Positions 53,063 through 61,004 of a stretch of 64,000 nt of DNA are shown piece by piece. The DNA comes from G965230065 sp965230065. Its GTDB lineage: Bacteria > Bacteroidota > Bacteroidia > Cytophagales > Cyclobacteriaceae. Positions within the stretch are counted from its first letter, which is position 1; each line of letters begins with the position of its first letter. Below the pieces are notes generated by a model. The model saw only the letters and a list, made by a program, of their open reading frames with translations. It made no database searches and was not told the DNA's origin. The stretch is taken from the NCBI GenBank assembly GCA_965230065.1, contig OZ245942.1, positions 3,348,001 to 3,412,000 of the forward strand, read 5' to 3'. A program made the position numbers and the translations under genes.

Positions 53063-53080
53063 ATTCTACAAATGTAGAAT
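53063..53080. promoter_or_regulatory. BlaI-type operator
   Basis: ATTCTACA-AA-TGTAGAAT is an 18-bp palindrome with perfect 8-bp arms and the core TACA-NN-TGTA, which is the known form of BlaI/MecI operators. A weaker second half-palindrome TCTACAATAATAGA lies at 53045-53058. The operator sits 21 bases upstream of the repressor start and contains the -7 promoter element. Confidence 0.85.
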
Positions 53081-53099
53081 AAAAATTCATAATTCCAAA
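53069..53099 (-). promoter_or_regulatory. promoter of the BlaI-M56 operon
   Basis: On the minus strand TTTG (53099-53096), 19 bases, then TACATTTG (53076-53069): a full match to the phylum's consensus. The -7 element lies inside the operator, so bound repressor would block polymerase. Confidence 0.82.
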
Positions 53100-53121
53100 T
53101 CCTGTCAACTTTTCTATTGGA

Positions 53122-53241
53122 TTACACCTGGCTCATGATGATTTTATCGAGCAGTTTATCGCTCAGTAATTTTCGCAAAAAGATAAGGGGTTTTGCCATC
53201 CTCCCGGAGCCTCCAAAGACAGCAATCGTTTTAATTTCCAT
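53122..53241 (-). pseudogene. 39-codon remnant of a short-chain dehydrogenase/NAD(P)-binding protein
   Basis: The frame begins MEIKTIAVFGGS, a Rossmann-fold start with the glycine loop, and ends GRMAKPLIFLRKLLSDKLLDKIIMSQV, which looks like the C-terminal end of a short-chain dehydrogenase. The nucleotide-binding core, catalytic Tyr-Lys and all the middle are missing. The best explanation is an in-frame deletion that joined both ends. Two TetR-like palindromes lie 30-72 bases upstream. A genuine micro-protein is possible but less likely. Confidence 0.5.
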
Positions 53242-53270
53242 GGTTTAAGTTTTGGTTATTTATTCAGAAT

Positions 53271-53313
53271 CGGTCAGACCGCTATTTTCAGATGTACAAG
53301 AGCGGTCAGACCG
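53271..53313. promoter_or_regulatory. paired 11-bp palindromes CGGTCAGACCG, TetR-type operators
   Basis: CGGTCAGACCG occurs at 53271-53281 and 53303-53313, each a perfect palindrome about a central A, 32 bp apart (three helix turns). The flanks also match in inverted order (ATCGGTC...GACCGCT against AGCGGTC...GACCGAT). This fits tandem binding of a TetR-family repressor; no such gene is in the window. Confidence 0.65.
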
Positions 53314-53373
53314 ATGGGCAATATTATTTTTTAATGTACGGCACTACGAAACTTCCGAAGTCTGGATATTTTC

Positions 53374-54177
53374 TCACAAAAGCCTGGCTATTTCAGCGAT
53401 GAACCAGGAGAACGGTACCAGAAGAAATTGGGCCAACAACGTGCCTGCAAACCTGCTGGATACCATAACACGGATAATCTTTCTAAATTCAGTTTCTGTA
53501 TATTTTCCTTCAATTACTTCGTCAGTTAAGGCAGACAAATATGGGTCAATAAAGACAAATAAAAGAATGGTTGCAAATCCATTCACGATGGAAGACAGGG
53601 TGCTGGCTGTGGTTCTTAATTCGGGCGTGATAAACCCGGCATACAATGAGGACAAAACACCAACCGTCAGAATAGCTACGGCTATGCTGTTATAAATAAA
53701 TATCTTGACCGGAAAGTTTTTGGCTTTTCCAGACAATAGCTTGAAATTTCCTTTATCAGGAATTTTGATTTCTTGTCTTATTTGCTTAAGTCCTGATTTT
53801 GTAAAGCTATATAACAGCAGTTTGGGTACTGATTTATGAATGCTGAAATTCAGCACCGCTTTGGACAAAACTCTCTGAAAAGTAGGGATCAACAATGCTC
53901 CGAAAAGGGTAGCAAATGACGTGGACAGAATGATAAGCCGTATTTCAAAAGTGCCAGGATGTATCCCCAGGTTGATGTTCTCTTCAATCCACTTTGCCAG
54001 CAAAGGGGCCTGAAAAGAATTGGAAGTCCTGGAAACAAGCACCATGATGTTAAACAATGCAAATGAAATAGCGATTTTCCGTGTCCTGGTGCCCACAATT
54101 CTGACAGAATACGATAAGGTACTGATAAGATGAATAATAAAAGTAAGGACGATGACAATGATGATCTGAATTGCCAT
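53374..54177 (-). CDS. amj: Amj-family lipid II flippase (DUF2837)
   Basis: A 267-residue polytopic membrane protein. The N terminus FIIHLISTLSYSVRIVGTRT, then KIAISFALFNIMVLVSRTSN and FQAPLLAKWIEENI are typical of the Amj/YdaH family. Other membrane segments are seen at about 85-105, 165-190, 195-220 and 245-265. In Bacillus subtilis Amj is an alternative lipid II flippase that replaces MurJ. Such a role here is inferred from family; whether MurJ also exists cannot be seen. Single gene, divergent from the CapA gene. Confidence 0.75.
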   Translation of the reverse strand: MAIQIIIVIVLTFIIHLISTLSYSVRIVGTRTRKIAISFALFNIMVLVSRTSNSFQAPLLAKWIEENINLGIHPGTFEIRLIILSTSFATLFGALLIPTFQRVLSKAVLNFSIHKSVPKLLLYSFTKSGLKQIRQEIKIPDKGNFKLLSGKAKNFPVKIFIYNSIAVAILTVGVLSSLYAGFITPELRTTASTLSSIVNGFATILLFVFIDPYLSALTDEVIEGKYTETEFRKIIRVMVSSRFAGTLLAQFLLVPFSWFIAEIARLL

Positions 54178-54318
54178 TTAATCTGGGTTAGATAATTTCT
54201 TCAAAATGTTTGTCAATAAAGTGTTTTACATAGAAATTGGGTGCTTACTTTTTCCAGAATGTATTCGTATGAAGCTACAAATATGAATATCACTAATTGC
54301 AACTTAATTTACAATCAA

Positions 54319-55473
54319 ATGGCAAAAATGAAAATACTGTTTGCCCTTTTCTTTAGTTTACTGCTAACCGGCCAACTGCAGGCACAAACCAAAGCCTGGC
54401 CGTGGGTAGAAGATGACCCGGACGCCCTGTCTATCCTGCTGATGGGGGATACCAATATTCAGTTTCGGGATAAACCGGAAGATGCCTTTCAATATGTAAT
54501 GCCCACACTGAATGCGGCCGACCTGCGCATCCTGAACCTGGAAGGCCCATTTGCCGGGGCCTCTACCGATCCGCTGCACCCTGACATTCCGCACAAAGAC
54601 TGGCTGCATTCTGAACCCGACCAGGTAGCTGCCCTCACCGCCGCTAACATAGACGCGGTGGGTGTGGCCAACAACGTAACCTACCCCTGGCAAGCCCTGA
54701 TGCGCAGTCTGGAGGTACTGGATAAAAATAATATTCCGTATGCGGATGGGGGAGAGAACATAAAAGCAGCCCACAAGCCTGTTATTTTAGAAAAAGACGG
54801 GGTACGTGTTGGTTTTATGCAATATGCTGCCACGGTTTTTCCTTACAACCACGCAGCTACCGAAATACAACCGGGTATTGCTGAAATTAAGGTATATACG
54901 GCTTACATGCCCCCAAAAAACCTGGACAAGCCCGGCCAGCCCCCCATTGTAAAAACCTGGCTGGACGAAGATTCCAAAGCCCTGATGACAGAAGACATAC
55001 GTCAACTCAAAGCGCAGGCCGATGTTGTGATTGTTTCTTATCACTGGGGCGTTTCTGATACCAAAGAGCCGGTTTCTTACCAAACGGACATCAGCCATGC
55101 GGTAATTGATGCCGGGGCCGATGTGGTTTTTGGGCATGGCCCGCACCGTTACCAAAAAATAGAAATCTACGAAGGCAAACCCATTCTGTACAGCGTTGCC
55201 CAGTTTGCCTTCGACGATCGGCAGCAAGACCGTTACAAGCGTTTTAAAGAAGGATTGCTGACCCGTGTAACCGTAAAAGACAAAAAACTCCACTCTGTTT
55301 CACTGGTGCCCTCCTGGCTGGAAGATGACAATTTTGTAAGAATGTACGACCCCACCGAAGGCAAAGGGAGGGAACTGTTCGGCTATTTACAATCTGTGAA
55401 CGAAGGCGGGGCTGAATTGAAACTAGAAGGAAAAGAAATTGTAGTGCAGGGGATAGAGGATAAACTGCCCTGA
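54319..55473 (+). CDS. CapA-family metallophosphatase-like secreted protein
   Basis: A 384-residue exported protein: signal peptide KILFALFFSLLLTGQLQA, then a PGA_cap/CapA domain. Motifs are SILLMGDTNIQF (metal site), the DLRILNLEGPFAG loop, VVIVSYHWGVS, and the ADVVFGHGPHRYQ metal site near the C terminus. CapA-type proteins take part in poly-gamma-glutamate capsule formation, but most members, this one included, stand alone and have no known substrate. The frame is open upstream from a GTG at 54241; the ATG at 54319 gives a normal signal peptide. Confidence 0.85.
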   Translation: MAKMKILFALFFSLLLTGQLQAQTKAWPWVEDDPDALSILLMGDTNIQFRDKPEDAFQYVMPTLNAADLRILNLEGPFAGASTDPLHPDIPHKDWLHSEPDQVAALTAANIDAVGVANNVTYPWQALMRSLEVLDKNNIPYADGGENIKAAHKPVILEKDGVRVGFMQYAATVFPYNHAATEIQPGIAEIKVYTAYMPPKNLDKPGQPPIVKTWLDEDSKALMTEDIRQLKAQADVVIVSYHWGVSDTKEPVSYQTDISHAVIDAGADVVFGHGPHRYQKIEIYEGKPILYSVAQFAFDDRQQDRYKRFKEGLLTRVTVKDKKLHSVSLVPSWLEDDNFVRMYDPTEGKGRELFGYLQSVNEGGAELKLEGKEIVVQGIEDKLP

Positions 55474-55830
55474 TTGTACTGCAAAAGGTAAAAATAATTT
55501 CGGAGAGCGGGCTTCTTAGCCCGCCCCGTACTCCGCCCCGATTCGGAAGGCTCCCTATTCCTCAGTACCATAAAGCTATTGCATTTATCGGATAATTAGC
55601 TTTAGACTATGCGGATTAGGAAGTCCGCGATCCCACCTTACACTTTACCCCAATGGATTAATGCTAGGTTTCATACCGCCTTTCAATAATATGAAATTTA
55701 TAAAACTGCTGTATTTTTCCCCAACCCTGTTGATTTGCTCCTAATTTATTGGAGTTATTTTAATCAGTTCGTATTTTTTATAGAGGATTTTTTTAAATGA
55801 TTATTGACCAATTTTTAAACATTTACCCCT
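55474..55830 (+). other. gene-free stretch with several hairpins upstream of susC
   Basis: No gene was found in these 357 bases. They hold GCGGGC-TTCTTA-GCCCGC (55507-55524), TAAAGCTA with TAGCTTTA (55571-55578 and 55597-55604), GCGGA with TCCGC (55611-55615 and 55624-55628) and CTCC-TAATTTATT-GGAG near 55740. The last 100 bases are AT-rich as expected of a promoter, but no full TTTG/TAnnTTTG pair was seen. Confidence 0.65.
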
Positions 55831-58800
55831 ATGAAAAACAACACGAACAAAGATGTGGATATTCACTCCGGGAGCATCCACTCTGGGACAAACTGCCCAA
55901 AATCAAATGTCATGTGTTTTTGCCTGCAATGGGCAGGGATATTACTGGCATTGCTAATGAGCACTGAAACGTTATTGGCACAGCAAATTACTGTTTCGGG
56001 AAATGTGACTGATGTAACAGACGATGAACCCTTGCCGGGTGTCAATATTTTGCGAAAAAATACAGGTGCCGGTACGGTAACTGATATTGAAGGAAACTAC
56101 CGGATCAATGCGGAAGCCAGCGATACCCTGGTGTTTTCTTTTATCGGTTATCAAACGCAGGAAGTTCCCGTAAACGGCCGTACCCAAATTAACCTGAGTA
56201 TGACTGAGGAAATTGAAACCCTGGGAGAAGTAGTCGTTATCGGATACGGTACCCAGCGTAAAAGCGACCTTACCGGATCGGTTTCCAGCATTAAGGCCGA
56301 AGAGATCGCGAAGATTGGCGGGGCCAATGCTTCCGATGCCTTGCAGGGAAAAGTATCCGGTGTGAATGTGATTACTTCCGGTATTCCGGGGCAGGCCCCC
56401 AGCGTGAATATCCGGGGCGTGGGCACATTGGGGAACAGCAACCCTTTATATGTGGTAGACGGCGTGTTCCTGGATGATATCTCTTTCCTGAATAACAACG
56501 ACATTCAGTCTATGGAAATACTGAAAGATGCTTCCGCTACAGCTATTTATGGTTCGCGGGGCGCCAATGGTGTCATCATTATTACCACCAAAGAAGGACA
56601 ATCGGCCGAACCCTCTTTCAGCTTTAACGGGTACGAAGGTGTGCAAAATGTGCTGTACAATGACTTTGAGATGGTGAATGCCAACCAATATGCGCAGCTT
56701 ATCAACGAAGGATTGGTCAACACGGGAAACATGCCCATTTATAACCCCGATACCATTGGGACAGGCACCGACTGGTTCGACCAAATCCTCGCCAATGCCC
56801 CCATGCGTGATTATCAGTTGTCTTTCAATCAGAAAACAGACAAAGCCAGTTATTTTGTGAGTGCAGGCTATTTCAGGCAGGAAGGCGTGCTGGAAAAAAC
56901 AGATTTTGAGCGGTATACCATCCGCCTGAACAATAGCTATAACCTGACAGATTTTATTAAAATCGGGCACAATCTCTCTGCTTCCTGGTTCTCCAGGGCC
57001 AATCCTAACAACGGGGCTTTACAACATGCCTACCGCATCAGCCCTATTGTTCCGGTGAGGCTGCCAAATGGGGATTTTGCCCCTTCTGAAAACGCAGGGG
57101 CCGGAAATCCGGTAGCGGGCATTACCTATTTCAATAATGAAACCAATGGGCAGCGCGTAGTCGGGAATATTTACGGGGATGTAACACTCTTTGAAGATTT
57201 CACCTTCAGGAGCAGCATCGGTATTGATTATCAGAATGCACAGTCCACCATATTCAATCCAGTGTACTTCGTTTCGCCTGCCCAGAGAAATGAAGTAAAC
57301 AATATTGAAAAAAACTGGGAAAGATGGTTTGACTGGCTGTGGGAAAATACCCTGACTTACGATAAATATGTGGGTGTTCACCACTTCAACATCCTGGCCG
57401 GAATTACCGCCCAGCGCAATTCATACGAACGCCTGGGCGGAAAAAGAAACAATATTCCTTCTGAAGACGAAAACCTCTGGTATCTGAATGCCGGGGAAGT
57501 GGAAGGGGCAACCAACCAAAATTCTGCCTGGCAGTCTTCTATTACTTCTTACTTATTCAGGGCCAATTACACCCTCATGGACCGATACCTGTTTACGGGT
57601 ACATTCAGGGCCGATGGGTCTTCCAAGTTTCCACCCGATAAACGATGGGGCTACTTTCCCTCTTTTGCCCTGGGGTGGAGAATTTCTGAAGAACCCTTCC
57701 TGGCCAATGCAAATTGGTTAGACAACCTGAAGCTAAGGGCAAGTTGGGGGCAAATTGGTAACCAGCGCATTGCCGATTATCAATATTATGCCAAAGCCCA
57801 AACAGGCATTGCTTATGATGCTATCTTTGGCGGACAACTGGCTCCGGGAAGTACCATTACCGAACTGAGCAATGCCAATATCACCTGGGAAACGGCTACC
57901 CAAACAGACATTGGCCTGGAGCTAAGTTTGTTACAAGGTGCGCTGAATGTAGAAGTAGATTATTACCACCGCGAAACCGAGGATATTTTAGTTACCGTAG
58001 AAATTCCCGGTTCGGTGGGCCTTTCACCTACCGATGCCAATGTAGGTACCGTTTTGAACAGAGGTTTTGATTTTTCAGTAGATTACCAAAAAAATATCGG
58101 CGACTTCAGCTTCAATGTTGGCCTGGTAGGAACTACCATTTACAATGAAGTACTCGACCTGGGCGGCAGGGAAGAAATTGTAGGCGGTAATATCGGTGCC
58201 GGCAATAATGTATCCCGCGCGCGTGAGGGAGAACCCATCGGTTACTTTTTTGGCTATGACGTGGTTGGCGTATTCCAAAACCAGGCACAAATTGACAATG
58301 CGCCTGCCCAAAACAATGCCCAACCCGGTGACCTTATTTTCCGAGATACCAACGGTACCGATGCAGAAGGCAACTTAACCGGACAGCCCGATGGGATAAT
58401 CAATGCCGACGACCGAACATTTATTGGCTCGCCCATTCCAAAATTTACCGGAGGATTAAATCTGGGATTTGGTTATAAAAACTTTGACCTTTCCATAGAT
58501 TTTGCCGGAATGTTTGGGCACCAGATATACAATGCCAAGCAACAGGAACGCTACTCCGGGCTGGATAATTTTGATGCTTCTTATCTGGGCCGTTGGACAG
58601 GGGAAGGCACCAGCAACACCCAGCCGAGGATTACGCTGGGTGGTGGTCCGAATTACAACGTTTCTTCCCGTTTTGTAGAAGATGGTGATTTTGTGAAAAT
58701 CAGAAACGTGCAACTGGGGTATAATTTGCCGACCAATATTTCAGAAAGTTTATCCCTGCAAAATGTCAGGTTCTATATTAGTGGGAATAACATCGCCTAT

Positions 58801-58956
58801 TTCACCAATTACAATGGTTTCACCCCTGAAATAGAAAGTAGTTTTCTGTATCAAAGAGACAATAACCCCACAAGCCGTACATTAGGTGCCGGTATTGACC
58901 GGGTCATCTATCCAGTAACGGCGGTTTACAAAATCGGACTGAATGTTACTTTTTAA
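55831..58956 (+). CDS. SusC/RagA-family TonB-linked outer-membrane transporter
   Basis: A 1041-residue porin-like importer of oligosaccharides driven by TonB. After a signal peptide (WAGILLALLMSTETLLAQ; unusually preceded by about 30 charged or polar residues) come a carboxypeptidase-D-like domain (ITVSGNVTDVTDDEPLPGVN), the SusC signature VVVIGYGTQRKSDLTGSVSS, a plug (GVNIRGVGTLGNSNPLYVVDG-type segment) and a 22-strand barrel ending in an aromatic C terminus (IGLNVTF). It pairs with the SusD gene and the GH144 gene downstream. Confidence 0.95.
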   Translation: MKNNTNKDVDIHSGSIHSGTNCPKSNVMCFCLQWAGILLALLMSTETLLAQQITVSGNVTDVTDDEPLPGVNILRKNTGAGTVTDIEGNYRINAEASDTLVFSFIGYQTQEVPVNGRTQINLSMTEEIETLGEVVVIGYGTQRKSDLTGSVSSIKAEEIAKIGGANASDALQGKVSGVNVITSGIPGQAPSVNIRGVGTLGNSNPLYVVDGVFLDDISFLNNNDIQSMEILKDASATAIYGSRGANGVIIITTKEGQSAEPSFSFNGYEGVQNVLYNDFEMVNANQYAQLINEGLVNTGNMPIYNPDTIGTGTDWFDQILANAPMRDYQLSFNQKTDKASYFVSAGYFRQEGVLEKTDFERYTIRLNNSYNLTDFIKIGHNLSASWFSRANPNNGALQHAYRISPIVPVRLPNGDFAPSENAGAGNPVAGITYFNNETNGQRVVGNIYGDVTLFEDFTFRSSIGIDYQNAQSTIFNPVYFVSPAQRNEVNNIEKNWERWFDWLWENTLTYDKYVGVHHFNILAGITAQRNSYERLGGKRNNIPSEDENLWYLNAGEVEGATNQNSAWQSSITSYLFRANYTLMDRYLFTGTFRADGSSKFPPDKRWGYFPSFALGWRISEEPFLANANWLDNLKLRASWGQIGNQRIADYQYYAKAQTGIAYDAIFGGQLAPGSTITELSNANITWETATQTDIGLELSLLQGALNVEVDYYHRETEDILVTVEIPGSVGLSPTDANVGTVLNRGFDFSVDYQKNIGDFSFNVGLVGTTIYNEVLDLGGREEIVGGNIGAGNNVSRAREGEPIGYFFGYDVVGVFQNQAQIDNAPAQNNAQPGDLIFRDTNGTDAEGNLTGQPDGIINADDRTFIGSPIPKFTGGLNLGFGYKNFDLSIDFAGMFGHQIYNAKQQERYSGLDNFDASYLGRWTGEGTSNTQPRITLGGGPNYNVSSRFVEDGDFVKIRNVQLGYNLPTNISESLSLQNVRFYISGNNIAYFTNYNGFTPEIESSFLYQRDNNPTSRTLGAGIDRVIYPVTAVYKIGLNVTF

Positions 58957-58998
58957 TTGAATTAATAATACGTGAATTTGGGTTAAAATGCTTTTACA

Positions 58999-59095
58999 TG
59001 GAAAGATTGCTGTCTGAGCGTAGCGATCCACCGTGGACGCGGCGGGATGCCGGAGCATTTTCAATCTTTCCGAGATTTTTTGCCGGTTCGCCGGT
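58999..59095 (+). other. GC-rich structured element between susC and susD
   Basis: GGAAAGATTG (59000-59009) and CAATCTTTCC (59062-59071) enclose a GC-rich 52-base part. A GCCGG-TTCG-CCGGT hairpin with a UUCG loop follows at 59082-59095. The TTCG hairpin and the word GGCGGGAT-CGGAGC resemble the element at 62365-62465. It could terminate or attenuate transcription between susC and susD. Confidence 0.6.
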
Positions 59096-59244
59096 GCGAT
59101 TACTTTTTTATCGACTGAAAAAAACGGTCCGCCGTAGCGGTAAGAGCCTGTCCGGCTTGAGGACACGCAATTAAAAATCAATTAGATATAAAAGCTTGTT
59201 TTCTTTATTAAAGCCATAATTCACACCAACAAAAGAATAACATC

Positions 59245-60762
59245 ATGAAAAATTATAGATTCATATATCAACTTATTTTGGCTGGCTTTTTTATGCTGGC
59301 CGCTGCTGCCTGTTCAGAAGATTTTTTGGACGAAGAGCCCCTGGGTGAACCTTCTTCTGCCACCCTTTTTGCCGATGAGGAAGGAGCCATCAGGGCCACG
59401 AATGGCATTTACGCGCACCTGCGGAACTGGGACGTACTCGGGTTCCCTTATTTTGGTATCAAAGAATTACCTTCGGATGATGCCGATGTAGGCAGTACGC
59501 CCGGTGATGGTAGTTTCCCAAGACTGGAACTTATCAATACCTTTACCTATGACCCTACCACTGGCGAACTGAACGGCTATTGGGTAGGCACTTACCGGGG
59601 CATTAACCGTACCAACCAGGTGATTGACAATGTGCCGGGTATTGATATGGATGAAAACCTGAAAACCAGACTGGTAGGGGAAGCACGGTTTTTAAGGGCA
59701 CTTTACTATTTCGATTTGGTACGGGCTTTTGGAGAAGTACCGCTCATAGAAAGTGCCTACACCGATCCGGAAACAGCCCGGGAAGGCGTTCCCAAATCTT
59801 CAGAAGAGGACATCTATAACTTTATCATTGCCGACCTGAATGCAGCCGTTGATGCCCTTCCGCTAAAGAGCGAATACCCCGGTTCAGAGTTGGGACGGGC
59901 CACCAAAGGTGCTGCCCAGGGACTACTGGCAAAAGTATATCTGTTCCGGCAAGATTATGAAAACGCGCTCAGCAATGCGCAGGCTGTGATACAATCCGAC
60001 GAATATAGTTTGTTCCCGAATTATCGTGAAATGTTCCTGCCCCCACAGGAAAATGGGGTAGGTTCCCTGTTTGAGTCGCAAATTATTGACCGGGAAGACC
60101 GGGCCATTTCCAACGAATACACCAAATGGCAGGGTGTACGTGGGCAATTTGGCTGGGGATTTAACGCGCCTACAGAAGATTTGTCCGAAACCTACGAAGA
60201 TGGAGATCCGCGCCGTACAGCCACCATCTTTTACAGTGGCGATACCCTGGAAGGGGCATCTGAACCTTATTTTCTTCCGGTAGACCAGGGGGCTATGCCT
60301 AGGGCCAATAAAAAAACCATGCTTCCCCTGGGCATGCAGCCTGCGGGGTATCCGGGTAATTCGCCTACCAACTATATCTTTCTCCGGTATGCCGATGTAT
60401 TGCTGATTTACGCTGAAGCTGCCAACGAACTTGGCCAGCCTGCTGAAGCCCTGGAATACCTGAACATGGTAAGAGCAAGAGCACGGGGTGACAATCCAAC
60501 CGTATTGCCCGATATTACCACTACAGACCAGGCAGCTTTGCAGGAAATCATCTGGCATGAGCGGAGGGTAGAACTGGCAATGGAAGGCCACCGTTTTTTT
60601 GACATCATCCGCCAAAATGATGTACAACCCGGCAGGGCCGAACAAATTTTTCATGCAAACGGAAAAACCAACTTCGATATCGACAAGCACGCCACTTTCC
60701 CGGTGCCCCAGTCACAGATTGATATTACCGAGGGGGTACTCGTTCAGGATCCGAATTGGTAG
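59245..60762 (+). CDS. SusD/RagB-family outer-membrane lipoprotein
   Basis: A 505-residue glycan-binding lid for the SusC transporter. It has a lipoprotein signal (GFFMLAAAACSEDFLDEEP, lipid on Cys23), then the TPR-like scaffold typical of SusD (ARFLRALYYFDLVRAFGEVP, KGAAQGLLAKVYLFRQDYEN) and the C-terminal signature NYIFLRYADVLLIYAEAANE with RARA and EIIWHERRVELAMEGHRFFD. It follows susC by 288 bases, and the pair faces a GH144 gene. Confidence 0.95.
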   Translation: MKNYRFIYQLILAGFFMLAAAACSEDFLDEEPLGEPSSATLFADEEGAIRATNGIYAHLRNWDVLGFPYFGIKELPSDDADVGSTPGDGSFPRLELINTFTYDPTTGELNGYWVGTYRGINRTNQVIDNVPGIDMDENLKTRLVGEARFLRALYYFDLVRAFGEVPLIESAYTDPETAREGVPKSSEEDIYNFIIADLNAAVDALPLKSEYPGSELGRATKGAAQGLLAKVYLFRQDYENALSNAQAVIQSDEYSLFPNYREMFLPPQENGVGSLFESQIIDREDRAISNEYTKWQGVRGQFGWGFNAPTEDLSETYEDGDPRRTATIFYSGDTLEGASEPYFLPVDQGAMPRANKKTMLPLGMQPAGYPGNSPTNYIFLRYADVLLIYAEAANELGQPAEALEYLNMVRARARGDNPTVLPDITTTDQAALQEIIWHERRVELAMEGHRFFDIIRQNDVQPGRAEQIFHANGKTNFDIDKHATFPVPQSQIDITEGVLVQDPNW

Positions 60763-60791
60763 ATAAAAAGGCACAAAAAGTGCAAATTATC

Positions 60792-60853
60792 TCCCCGGAT
60801 TTATTCCGGGGTCTCTCGCTTCTATGTAGGAGGCCCCGGAATAAATCCGGGGA
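60792..60853. terminator. large perfect hairpin after susD
   Basis: TCCCCGGATTTATTCCGGGG (60792-60811) is the exact complement of 60834-60853. Inner bases extend the stem with further G-C and G-T pairs. A T-rich stretch (about 60863-60872) follows at a distance. Each arm is nearly palindromic on its own, a feature of dispersed repeats. It may end the susCD transcript. Confidence 0.7.
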
Positions 60854-61004
60854 ATTTATCTGTTTTTTTATTATTTCTGCACCTTTTCCATTGATTGTGG
60901 TACACAGGACATTATCACAGCTTGTGTGCCACAAGCCATGGTGTGGGTTCTAAACTTGACGATTATTCCGACCTTGAGCATTAACCTCTTAACATTCAAA
61001 TAAT

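Noticed and set aside
53281..53330. Consensus promoter between the two TetR-like palindromes
   Set aside because: A TTG is seen on the minus strand, but no TAnnTTTG lies at the right distance.
53252..53695. 147-codon plus-strand frame over the operator region and the Amj gene
   Set aside because: It runs antisense to a well-supported membrane protein and begins inside the operator palindromes.
54241..54318. GTG start for the CapA-like gene
   Set aside because: It would put 26 non-signal residues before a good signal peptide; the ATG at 54319 is better.
60725..60953. Small frames on both strands after susD
   Set aside because: They are made by the large palindrome at 60792-60853, which reads open in both directions.
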